Assembly: GCA_029747585.1 (NCBI GenBank)
Contig: JAPEVF010000537.1
Coordinates: 1-31,487, forward strand
DNA: 31,487 nucleotides
From: Pleurotus djamor
Lineage: Eukaryota > Basidiomycota > Agaricomycetes > Agaricales > Pleurotaceae
Reading direction: 5' to 3'
How positions within the stretch are numbered: the first letter of the stretch is position 1; every line of letters begins with the position of its first letter. The position numbers were made by a program, and so were the translations under genes. Under the pieces are notes generated by a model. The model did not search any database, was not told the origin of the DNA, and saw only the letters and a list, made by a program, of their open reading frames with translations. This document shows, piece by piece, positions 20,746-29,287 of the stretch.

Positions 20746-21369
20746 GGGAATAGCGCTATCTGCCATCCCCCCACTGGTGCTCTCGCTTTTCAGCCATATG
20801 ACTCCCTGTGTACGCACCACCGTACTCCCTCCTCCACGTATGGTTACTTACTCTGATTTGTAGTTCCTGCCATTTGTGACGCTCGGATTCAAACTGATAT
20901 CAACCGTTACGTTGGTATCAAACGACTGCGCCTCGTGGGGTCCATTCCCTATCCGTGGCGTTCGTGTTGGCGTTGCTTGGTTTCCACTGCTGCATGTGTA
21001 GTTATATGGATTTTGTGCCGTCCTTAGTCCTTGTGGCTTGGCATCAAGAAGGACACTTTCCATATATACATCTTTCGGACTTGATCTGTTATTATCTTAC
21101 CTCTGACCACCCTTCCATCGTTTTGCTTCCCGATATCGCTCTACATACTCTAATACATCTCCCTTGGGTACACGTCCTCCTGCCATGTCCCTCCTCCGTC
21201 ATCTGCCATCCGTCCTTGCTCGCCCGTGGCCTTGCTCCTCGATTGTGAGCGTTAAAAGTTTCCAGACGATTTAGACATCCCTCTCAACCAACCTTCTACT
21301 AACCGTTGGATGACTCAAGCACCCCCCCCCCCCGGTTTGTTGCCCTCTATGTAGTCTATACCAACATAC
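20746..21369. other. Unassigned, contains a C12 homopolymer
   Basis: Pyrimidine-rich sequence with no supported gene; it may contain more decayed fungalysin sequence. A run of 12 C occurs at 21322-21333. Confidence 0.3.
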
Positions 21370-21745
21370 TCAACTTTGTTGGTGTACTGGGCATCTTGGG
21401 TACGAAATACTGCGTCTCACAAGCTTTCCGACAAACCGTGGAGCGCGGGTCTCTTGCAGAAGGTTGAGTTTGAAGCTGGGATACGCCGCAGCTACCCTCA
21501 TCCTGCGAATGGATCCTCCGAAAACACCCAGGGCCACCTCATTCGCAGTCTCATTCCTTCGGACCCCCTGCCAGGCACTGGCGGCCATTTCGGTTTCGGG
21601 AACATTGAAGAACGTTTGACTATGGGTTCTAAGCGTTGCTCCGTTGGAATAATCAGGCATCATATGTGTGGCGTATGTAACGGTTCTCTCGGTTCGAGAA
21701 CTGCGAGGAAGGGGAAAAAAGAACAAAAAGAGTACGCTGAGTTGA
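21370..21745 (-). CDS. Possible terminal exon of an unrecognised gene
   Basis: A strong acceptor (a long T/C tract ending CCTCGCAG at about 21690) is followed on the minus strand by an open frame reading MMPDYSNGATLRTHSQTFFN, PETEMAASAWQGVRRNETAN, then GGSIRRMRVAAAYPSFKLNL and a stop at 21370-21372. No upstream exon could be joined in phase. It begins just outside the left arm of the inverted duplication. No family recognised. Confidence 0.3.
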
Positions 21746-21929
21746 ATCCATGTTAAACACCGTACTATACGGGAAGAGAACTCAACATCGAAACATGCTC
21801 TAGTCTTGTGCGCTGTCCATGGAGATACACACGATTGACAACCCATGCATTCACCACAACATGCAACGACTACTACTGCTGTGTGCCTCGAAACTGACAT
21901 ACATGGCGCTAGAAAGTATGCTACACACT

Positions 21930-22676
21930 CTACTCAAGCTGGGCAACAAGGTACTTATTGTTGCGCCATTTACCATAGAATTGGACGCTCACAGCCACAT
22001 GGAGCTGGCCTTGAGCATGGGGCATAGCGTTGGCCCACAGATGCATGTCCCCAGTGTTCGGGAGGTCGACGGGGACTGGACCCTTGTGGTACCTGACCTT
22101 GAGACTCCCCGTAATCTGGGGGCCTTTGCGAATGATCGTGGTCCCAATAAGGGAGGTGCGAATCATGAAGGTCTGGAGTTTGAATTGCGCTCCATCCCAG
22201 TCAACGACGCCGACGGCCTATATAAGTATGCGGCGATATGTCAGCGAGGTTCGGGGGACTTCGGCAAGAGGCATTGTCGAAGGGGACTTGGAGAGTGACT
22301 TACCAGCATGTCGAGCTTGTGGCCGTTGACACTTGCAATGGGGCACAACGTCTCGAATGCGCGCCAGTTCGCACCGTCCTTGGGAAGGCGCTGTGCGACT
22401 TCAATGAGGGCGTTGGCCTCCTCAGCGGATAAGACGGAAAGGGCCAAGCCTGGATTGACATCGATCCATTCCTCCACTACGTGAAAGCAAATATCAGCTT
22501 TCAGGTTTCAGTAGAGAGCACTCCCTGACTCACCGCCGAGATCATGATCATTGTCAGTGATGCTGACCTTCTCGATGGCCTTTCCGGCGTTTTCTAAAGT
22601 CAATGGGTCAGAACAATACTTGAGCTGGGGGTGAAGAAGATAGCGTACCAATGAGAGCGACAATGTCGATAGCCAT
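21930..22676 (-). CDS. Uncharacterised small-protein family, member C1, 182 aa
   Basis: Mirror copy of C2. Exons 22676-22649, 22593-22534, 22476-22304 and 22217-21930, introns in phases 1, 1 and 0. The protein starts MAIDIVALIENAGKAIEKVS, then VEEWIDVNPGLALSVLSAEE, and the beta-rich C-terminal half begins AVGVVDWDGAQFKLQTFMIR, ending FYGKWRNNKYLVAQLE. Its predicted protein is identical to C2; the one coding difference I found is GTT against GTC for Val near the C-terminus. Exon 3 and exon 4 starts align with members A, B and D. No signal peptide. Both copies appear intact and, with their promoters inside the arms, probably are both expressed. Function unknown. Confidence 0.85.
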
Positions 22677-22763
22677 TATTTGAATATTTGGTTTACTGTT
22701 GGTTGCTTTAGCGGTTGAACTTGAACGTTTGAACTGCTGGAGAAGGTGGATAGAATCTGCAGT

Positions 22764-22771
22764 CTTTTATA
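22764..22771 (-). promoter_or_regulatory. TATA box of member C1
   Basis: TATAAAAG on the minus strand, 88 nt before the ATG at 22676; mirror of 25497-25504. Confidence 0.6.
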
Positions 22772-23428
22772 CGCTGTGGCTTTGCAAGCTCAGCCTGCGT
22801 CTACCCACTGAAGCAGGACACATACCTTACCATAGAGCTCATTCCCGGCCTAGAAATTGGACGACCGAGGTTTCATTTCGCGATTGTCAATGGGGGGAAA
22901 GGTTCAAACGTCAACGACGCACCACTGCCCCTCGCAGATCAATCCAATGACCAGGTCATGACAGTCACCTGGGTCCTGATCATTCTAGCTCCCGGCGTTT
23001 TCATTTCCATCATCATTCGATCCCATGTTCCGTTGTGTGAGAGCAGTTGTGTTACATTCAAGTCGAGTTACGCTGTGCCCAAGGAGTCACAATGCCAGAT
23101 GTGTCGATGATGAGAAGCTACGGTGTCATATAAACCATAGAAGACTATGAGAACTTGGCTAGAAGAAGCTGGAAAAAAGGAATGTACTCACCCTCTTGTG
23201 ACGATACATCATACACTTCTCATGAAAAATGTGACTATCGCCTTTATTCGAAACGAAGCGAGTTCAACCCGCAGGACCAAACTTGTACAGCGTCGGGTGA
23301 TCGCTGTTTACTTCTCAGTTCCATTTCGACCGAGACTCCGCGACAGTCGGATGACGTGAGTCAGGAAGCTGAAGCCACGAAGTCCGAATGACAAGGTCAA
23401 GCATTCAGCCCATACGCTCCATAATCAC

Positions 23429-24839
23429 CTGATGTGGGGATAAGAAGTAGTGTCACCTTGTGAAGTTCCCAAGTGAGTAGCGTTCCGATCACTGTTAAGA
23501 CGTTGAAGGACCGTCAGCGTTGAAACCAAGTTTTGGATTGTTTGGGCCCATGAATGACCTTCTCCGGTATAATTTGTCCTGCAAGCCCTCAACCACACAG
23601 GCAGCGACTTTCTTGTTGCGCCCGTCTAAGTGACATGTTCAAGAACTCATGTCCAATGTGCGCAAGCGTGTTTTCAACGTGTGGGTTGGTTACCAACTTT
23701 CAATTAAGGCCGTCCCTGCGGGCAACAGGGGCAGCAGCGAAACAGATGCAAACAAGCCATTTGCCCTCCGAACGCTGTTCCGATCCGCGTCCACCTGCGT
23801 TCCCCTCTCTCTTNAGTCTGAGGCTTTGTCCCCCCGCTACCCACCACTCCCAAGCATTGACCGGACGTCCTGCAAAAAACCTCAGTGATAAGCGCCGCTC
23901 GACTTTCCCAATCCTCACCATTTCGAAAATTTGCCTTTCGAAATTTGCCTCCAAGGACTCGGCGACATGGTGTCCACCCAGAACTATCCGTGCACAGAAA
24001 CACCATCTACCTGCGCCCCTGCAGGCGGGTCCATGGGCCATCACTATTTCAATACTTATTATCCAATACGTGCAGGTAACCTTTCTGTATTTCTAGTCGC
24101 ACCACCTCCTCCATGTACTACTACTAATAAACGTCACCATTCTATACTTTCGTGCCATCGTGATCTTGACTCTCCGACTACGCTATTGGCACCAAGGATC
24201 CTACCACAGTGACATGGAAGGAAGTGTATATTGCCCAGTTCCGCATCTGATGACCCCTTTCGCGTGACCTTCGAGACAATGTATCCTACACTCAGGGCTT
24301 GCAGATGTTACCAAGGTGTATCTTCCAACGCTCCTTTTAGATATCTAATCATTGTAAGTCATCTCTTTTTGCGTGGGCGGCACAACACACTTACCAAACA
24401 AAGCCCGTTAGTCGGTTGAAGACGCATTCAATCTAGCAGGGTCTGTCACCCAACTCACCTATTAAGACTGCTATCACCATCGACTGATGTGCCTCCAAAC
24501 ATCTACATCCATGGGGTACGCGTGGTGTCTTTCCCTGTCAGTTCGTTGCGAGACAATTTCATTGAACTTCCCCTGGTCTCAATACGCAAGAAAGGCGAAC
24601 ACCGTGCACCCATGGAGCACCTGCCAGAGACAAGAAGGTGGACTAGAACACAGTGCTGAAGAAGCACGGAGCCTACCGTGACGCGTCCAAGAAGCTACGG
24701 CTCATGTCATCCGGAAGTGAAACCACACCAGAGAAGGCACCAGAGGGACCATAAGCTTTATTAACCAGCGGGGTCGGTGACACTCATTGTGTACAGAAAT
24801 ACTTCTTGCTCTAATTCCACACATTCCACACCTATTCGG
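23429..24839. other. Unique spacer between inverted arms
   Basis: About 1.41 kb of single-copy DNA separates the arms. It contains the minus-strand frame at 23690-24041 and a plus-strand open stretch at about 24420-24658 reading DVPPNIYIHGVRVVSFPVSS then DNFIELPLVSIRKKGEHRAP, with no ATG. A further frame at 24661-24753 reads LKKHGAYRDASKKLRLMSSG. These may be exons or remnants; I could not join them. Just inside the junctions both sides keep patches such as AAGAAGTA and GTGTCACC, so the original repeat may have been slightly longer. Confidence 0.5.
23690..24041 (-). CDS. Hypothetical protein in the palindrome spacer, about 116 aa
   Basis: An unspliced minus-strand frame from the ATG at 24041-24039 reads MAHGPACRGAGRWCFCARIV, ESLEANFERQIFEMVRIGKV and FFAGRPVNAWEWWVAGGQSL. 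Ignoring the N at 23814 continues it as RERGTQVDADRNSVRRANGL and PLLPAGTALIESW to a TAA at 23692-23690. A plus-strand alternative over the same DNA (MVSTQNYPCTETPSTCAPAG, donor at about 24078, possible second exon VTWKEVYIAQFRI) is nearly as good, so strand is not settled. No family recognised. Confidence 0.3.
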
Positions 24840-25496
24840 GTGATTATGGAGCGTATGGGCTGAATGCTTGAACTTGTCATACGGACTTCGTGGCTTCAGC
24901 TTCCTGACTCACGTCATCCGACTGTCGCGGAGTCTCGGTCGAAATGGAACTGAGAAGTAAACAGCGATCACCCGACGCTGTACAAGTTTGGTCCTGCGGG
25001 TTGAACTCGCTTCGTTTCGAATAAAGGCGATAGTCACATTTTTCATGAGAAGTGTATGATGTATCGTCACAAGAGGGTGAGTACATTCCTTTTTTCCAGC
25101 TTCTTCTAGCCAAGTTCTCATAGTCTTCTATGGTTTATATGACACCGTAGCTTCTCATCATCGACACATCTGGCATTGTGACTCCTTGGGCACAGCGTAA
25201 CTCGACTTGAATGTAACACAACTGCTCTCACACAACGGAACATGGGATCGAATGATGATGGAAATGAAAACGCCGGGAGCTAGAATGATCAGGACCCAGG
25301 TGACTGTCATGACCTGGTCATTGGATTGATCTGCGAGGGGCAGTGGTGCGTCGTTGACGTTTGAACCTTTCCCCCCATTGACAATCGCGAAATGAAACCT
25401 CGGTCGTCCAATTTCTAGGCCGGGAATGAGCTCTATGGTAAGGTATGTGTCCTGCTTCAGTGGGTAGACGCAGGCTGAGCTTGCAAAGCCACAGCG

Positions 25497-25504
25497 TATA
25501 AAAG
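25497..25504 (+). promoter_or_regulatory. TATA box of member C2
   Basis: TATAAAAG, followed by AC, 88 nt before the ATG at 25592. The 5' leader between them is CA-rich (CAACCAACAGTAAACCAAAT), typical of a strong fungal promoter. Confidence 0.6.
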
Positions 25505-25591
25505 ACTGCAGATTCTATCCACCTTCTCCAGCAGTTCAAACGTTCAAGTTCAACCGCTAAAGCAACCAACAGTAAACCAAATATTCAAATA

Positions 25592-26338
25592 ATGGCTATC
25601 GACATTGTCGCTCTCATTGGTACGCTATCTTCTTCACCCCCAGCTCAAGTATTGTTCTGACCCATTGACTTTAGAAAACGCCGGAAAGGCCATCGAGAAG
25701 GTCAGCATCACTGACAATGATCATGATCTCGGCGGTGAGTCAGGGAGTGCTCTCTACTGAAACCTGAAAGCTGATATTTGCTTTCACGTAGTGGAGGAAT
25801 GGATCGATGTCAATCCAGGCTTGGCCCTTTCCGTCTTATCCGCTGAGGAGGCCAACGCCCTCATTGAAGTCGCACAGCGCCTTCCCAAGGACGGTGCGAA
25901 CTGGCGCGCATTCGAGACGTTGTGCCCCATTGCAAGTGTCAACGGCCACAAGCTCGACATGCTGGTAAGTCACTCTCCAAGTCCCCTTCGACAATGCCTC
26001 TTGCCGAAGTCCCCCGAACCTCGCTGACATATCGCCGCATACTTATATAGGCCGTCGGCGTCGTTGACTGGGATGGAGCGCAATTCAAACTCCAGACCTT
26101 CATGATTCGCACCTCCCTTATTGGGACCACGATCATTCGCAAAGGCCCCCAGATTACGGGGAGTCTCAAGGTCAGGTACCACAAGGGTCCAGTCCCCGTC
26201 GACCTCCCGAACACTGGGGACATGCATCTGTGGGCCAACGCTATGCCCCATGCTCAAGGCCAGCTCCATGTGGCTGTGAGCGTCCAATTCTATGGTAAAT
26301 GGCGCAACAATAAGTACCTTGTCGCCCAGCTTGAGTAG
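25592..26338 (+). CDS. Uncharacterised small-protein family, member C2, 182 aa
   Basis: Exons 25592-25619, 25675-25734, 25792-25964 and 26051-26338 join with phases 1, 1 and 0 and give 182 residues. Protein regions in order: short N-terminus MAIDIVALI, linker ENAGKAIEKVSITDNDHDLG, helical exon 3 (VEEWIDVNPGLALSVLSAEE, ALIEVAQRLPKDGANWRAFE), and a beta-rich C-terminal half (AVGVVDWDGAQFKLQTFMIR, TGSLKVRYHKGPVPVDLPNT, GDMHLWANAMPHAQGQLHVA). All three introns sit at positions shared with A and B, and two with D. No signal peptide, membrane helix, metal site or catalytic triad is apparent. It reads outward from the duplication. Function unknown. Confidence 0.88.
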
Positions 26339-26713
26339 AGTGTGTAGCATACTTTCTAGCGCCATGTACGTATGTCAGTTTCGAGGCACGCAGCAGTAGT
26401 AGTCGTTGCATGTTGTGGTGAATACAACAGTTGTTGATGGTGTGTATTTCGTTGCCGACCGTGCGACGCAATGGAGGAGCTTGGGACTAACTACTGAATA
26501 TTTCCTACGAGCTGGGTGAAAGCGCTGGGGGCATTTGAGTTGAAGCATGCATGGCTCTGAGAGCTCTGATACAGCGAAGAAGACGTTCAAAGGCTGCATG
26601 TCGTGGTTTGAATTCCCTCAGATACACATCGCAAAAACTCGGTTCTCCATCTGCATAATTAGCGGTACAATTCGCTCTCCAATATCAATACATGATACAT
26701 GCCAAGTAACAGC

Positions 26714-26770
26714 CTATTTCCCGAAGGACTGCGATACCTGAAGGTCACTATTTTCAAGGGTGGGCTTTTC
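26714..26770 (-). pseudogene. Remnant of the last beta-carbonic anhydrase exon
   Basis: The minus strand reads TLENSDLQVSQSFGK then TAG (26716-26714). This aligns end to end with the last 15 codons of the intact carbonic anhydrase at 14330 (TLEISDLEVSQTLGK then TAA). Just upstream, CATGAAAAG matches the sequence at that gene's last acceptor, but the part encoding the GWVYDV strand is missing. No zinc-site sequence was found nearby, so only a 3' scrap survives. Confidence 0.6.
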
Positions 26771-26979
26771 ATGACCAGTCCATTGACAGAATTCCGACCA
26801 TCTTTTCAGGTCGAGATAGCCTTAGCTCTGCCAACCGTATCCTCTGAGTAAACTTTAGACGATGTAGTACACATGAAGGAGGCGAAAACGAGTTTGTGGC
26901 ACAAGAACGTGAGAAACGATGGAGAACTCACATATATCCATGCCCATATTCCNGGGCTACCCATCCTGGGGGGAGCGCC

Positions 26980-27490
26980 CTAAAGATGGTGCTCGCGGCG
27001 CTGTCGGAGCGCGTTCGTCGCGTCGTGGTCTGCACAGTTGTGTAGATTATCTAAAATAGTGTCAGATTATGCCCAGCATGAAGAGAAACAGACGAAAACT
27101 CACCGAGAAATCTTCATAACAATGAAGTACCCATAAGAGAACCCAGTGCCTCCAAGGTGGATTGAGTGAGAGACAGTGGGGAGTGATGAAGCTCTTTGGT
27201 GTCGTTTAGAAGGCGTTGGGACTGCTCTCCGCGATGATTCGAGGGTGGTGCTGCTGGAGGAGGAGGAGGAGGAATGAGTGAGCCAAGATCTAGATCGACG
27301 ATCGATGAAGCGAGATCCCACTGAGTGTGAGAAAGTTGATTCTCACAATCAACATCTTTCTCGGCGCCTAAGATGTGGGCGCGAGTTCAAACAAATTGAA
27401 ACGAAACGTCTGCCAGCATACTCATAGAGTACTTTTATCGTTCTTGATCTGGAGCGCAGCACGTCTCGGCTTTGTGTGAAGCTTTGTCAT
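26980..27490 (-). CDS. Hypothetical small proline-rich protein, three exons
   Basis: Exon 1 (27490-27433) starts MTKLHTKPRRAALQIKNDK. A 65-nt intron joins in phase to exon 2 (27367-27131): AEKDVDCENQLSHTQWDLAS, then a six-proline run, then NDTKELHHSPLSLTQSTLEA. An 80-nt intron joins in phase 1 to exon 3 (27050-26980): DNLHNCADHDATNALRQRRE and a TAG at 26982-26980. Total about 121 residues. The third exon is uncertain: another frame over the same DNA reads TTTRRTRSDSAASTIFRALP then PPGWVARNMGMDI (ignoring the N at 26953) and ends at a GTGAGT donor, which would extend the gene leftward. Basic N-terminus, no signal peptide, no known domain. Confidence 0.4.
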
Positions 27491-28022
27491 GCTTACTTGC
27501 TTTGCCCTCGTCCTGCTGCCGGTCCAGGACTTGTTTCATCCTTAGTGAATTTTTACAAAAAAAAAAACAGATTTCGTCGCGGCTTGTGTTGACGGTACGT
27601 GTTTTATTTTATCCTTGCTGGTTCCGAAGCTGATCATTGGTAGATGTGCGAAGGAGGCAGATTCGACTCTAGGACACCTATGTTATGGGCATGCTGAAGG
27701 GTGTCGATGATCGATGAGGCCTGGAGGGTCGCGTTGCGTGTAGATCGGGTGTGGCACCACAACGCCCACGCCCACGCATCCAAGAGTGAAGCCATCAGGG
27801 TCGAGCAAGGTCTAGTTGGAAAGGGATGGCCATGTCGACCCCCGAGAAAATTCGGCTGCCCGAGCTCGATTTATCGGTTGCCCGTCAGTACAGCTCTTTT
27901 CTTTCCCTAGTTGTGGTAATCTACGTTTATGCTTTTCTAGCTATTCGATGTCACCCGTTTCCTAGCGCTCCCAAGGTGAGCCGATCTGCCTTCCACTATG
28001 CTCCTCGTTTGCTTCCTTCGTC
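27491..28022. other. Mostly unassigned; possible short exons at 27827-27995
   Basis: A plus-strand ATG at 27827 begins MAMSTPEKIRLPELDLSVA. A 57-nt GTCAGT..TCTAG intron would join it to LFDVTRFLALP, ending at a GTGAG donor near 27976. No convincing continuation was established. An 11-A run lies at 27557-27567. Confidence 0.3.
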
Positions 28023-28116
28023 TTGATGACATCTTTACTCACACTGTATGATTAGCCCTCGCCTTACTAGCGGGGTTCGTATGAGTTCACTTTACGACAG
28101 TATCTGAGTGACATCC
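28023..28116 (+). repeat. Diverged dispersed repeat, copy 2
   Basis: Second copy of the 20058-20150 repeat, same orientation. The segment CCCTCGCCTTACTAGCGGGG here retains the stem-loop with one T:G position. Confidence 0.55.
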
Positions 28117-29287
28117 ATCCTGTCTTTCATCTGACCTGATTTTGCGGCCTTCGCTGACTGGGTTTTCCACACAGTTCATCCATGCTCTCAACCCCGTTGA
28201 GGCCATTGTGAATCACAACGAAAATCCATTAATTCTTGATTCTGCGAAGCCTACCCCTACGCTATCCTTGCATCGAACCTTCTCGGCTCGTGGGTTTTCC
28301 CTCTCCTCCACCCTTCCCCTCATTTGCTCAACGTATCTTCAGACATCTTTGATGAACACACCTACGTCTTTGCGAACCCCCCTCCGTGCCATCTCAAGGA
28401 TGCATCGGGTTGCCATCGCCACCACCCAAGACAGCCCTTCGCTCACCCACTCGTGTTTCCTTTGGCCGTCCTTTTGCAAGATTTATTCTTGTATCTCTCG
28501 TCGCCGTGTCACTCCACCTGTATGATGTACCGTAATGGAACAGATTTGTACCCCGCCGCGCGCTTGATTATCCCTTTCATACACGCTTCTGAGATGTCTT
28601 CAATCTCCCTTTCCCCTCTTCTTTTGCCTCCTTTGCGAATTTGATGTTCGTGCGTGCAGTAGTCCTAGTGCCTATCACCTGGTAATTGCGTCTCTCAATA
28701 GCATCAGAAGGTTTGATCGTCTGTTTTCAATTGGGTTTCTTGCACTTACTCTTTGCATGTCTAGGTCTTTGAGTGTCAGTGACCTCTGGCCAGTGTCTGA
28801 ATCGTCGGCCATATTCAAGTCAAAGGCTCTGTATCCGAGCGCGTTACGCCCACATCCCATGTGGTTTCCATGATTCCATCACTTCGGTTATCCTATGTCA
28901 GTCAGGATGATGGATCGTGCAGGTGGCTCGTCTGCCAGATGTTCGCTTCTATCCGTACAATGATTGGGCATCTTTGGACCAGGTGAGCTTCTCGTTGAGC
29001 TTGATCAAAACTATGCTCTCACGCGCGTCGTTCTGCTTAGCCATCTCACATCGCACGAACAAGTCGACCTCGTGGAGCGGTTCGAAAGTTGACATTTTGC
29101 ATATGTACCGCGCTACCCGGGATCCTGAAATGATTCTCCCTTATCTCGCAAGATGACCTGTGTACTATTCCGCGAAAATAGTGAGTTGCCGACACCGGGG
29201 TCATGACATCTTAAGGCTGACCATAACATCCCCAGATGTTCCATCGGACTGACACTTTTGTGGTCTGCCAAGCGTTGTGTTCGCTAG
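28117..29287. other. Unassigned; protein-like fragments, upstream of fungalysin copy 2
   Basis: Plus-strand fragments look coding but were not joined: FIHALNPVEAIVNHNENPLI from an acceptor at 28174, SDLWPVSESSAIFKSKALYP from about 28770, and ARLPDVRFYPYNDWASLDQ ending at a GTGAGC donor at 28981 and spliceable to HLTSHEQVDLVERFES after 29038. They may be exons of one unrecognised gene starting near 27827. The right edge holds the fungalysin promoter. Confidence 0.3.

Larger units (their letters stand above)
21822..23428 (+). repeat. Left arm of large inverted duplication
   Basis: The arm is the reverse complement of 24840-26450. Coordinates mirror as x + y = 48268 with no indel from 21930 to 23428, and as 48272 outside a 4-bp indel at about 21903. 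Identity exceeds 99% over about 1.5 kb; differences I saw are one synonymous base (21945), T/C at about 21883, two bases near 23386-23396 and the 4-bp indel. Similarity fades in the outer 30 bp (21822-21850) and stops abruptly inside at 23428. It contains gene C1 and its promoter. Confidence 0.95.
24840..26450 (-). repeat. Right arm of large inverted duplication
   Basis: Reverse complement of 21822-23428, carrying gene C2 and its promoter. It has four extra bases at about 26366-26369 (CATGTACGTATG here against CATGTATG mirrored on the left). The inner edge is at 24840, where the shared ATAATCACC ends. Confidence 0.95.

Noticed and set aside
21819..22298. Plus-strand frame of 159 codons repeated at 25970-26365
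   Set aside because: Antisense shadow of family genes C1 and C2; it recurs only because of the inverted duplication.
21822..26450. Inverted arms as terminal repeats of a transposon
   Set aside because: The arms carry an intron-containing cellular gene, no transposase was found in spacer or arms, and I saw no target-site duplication at the outer edges.
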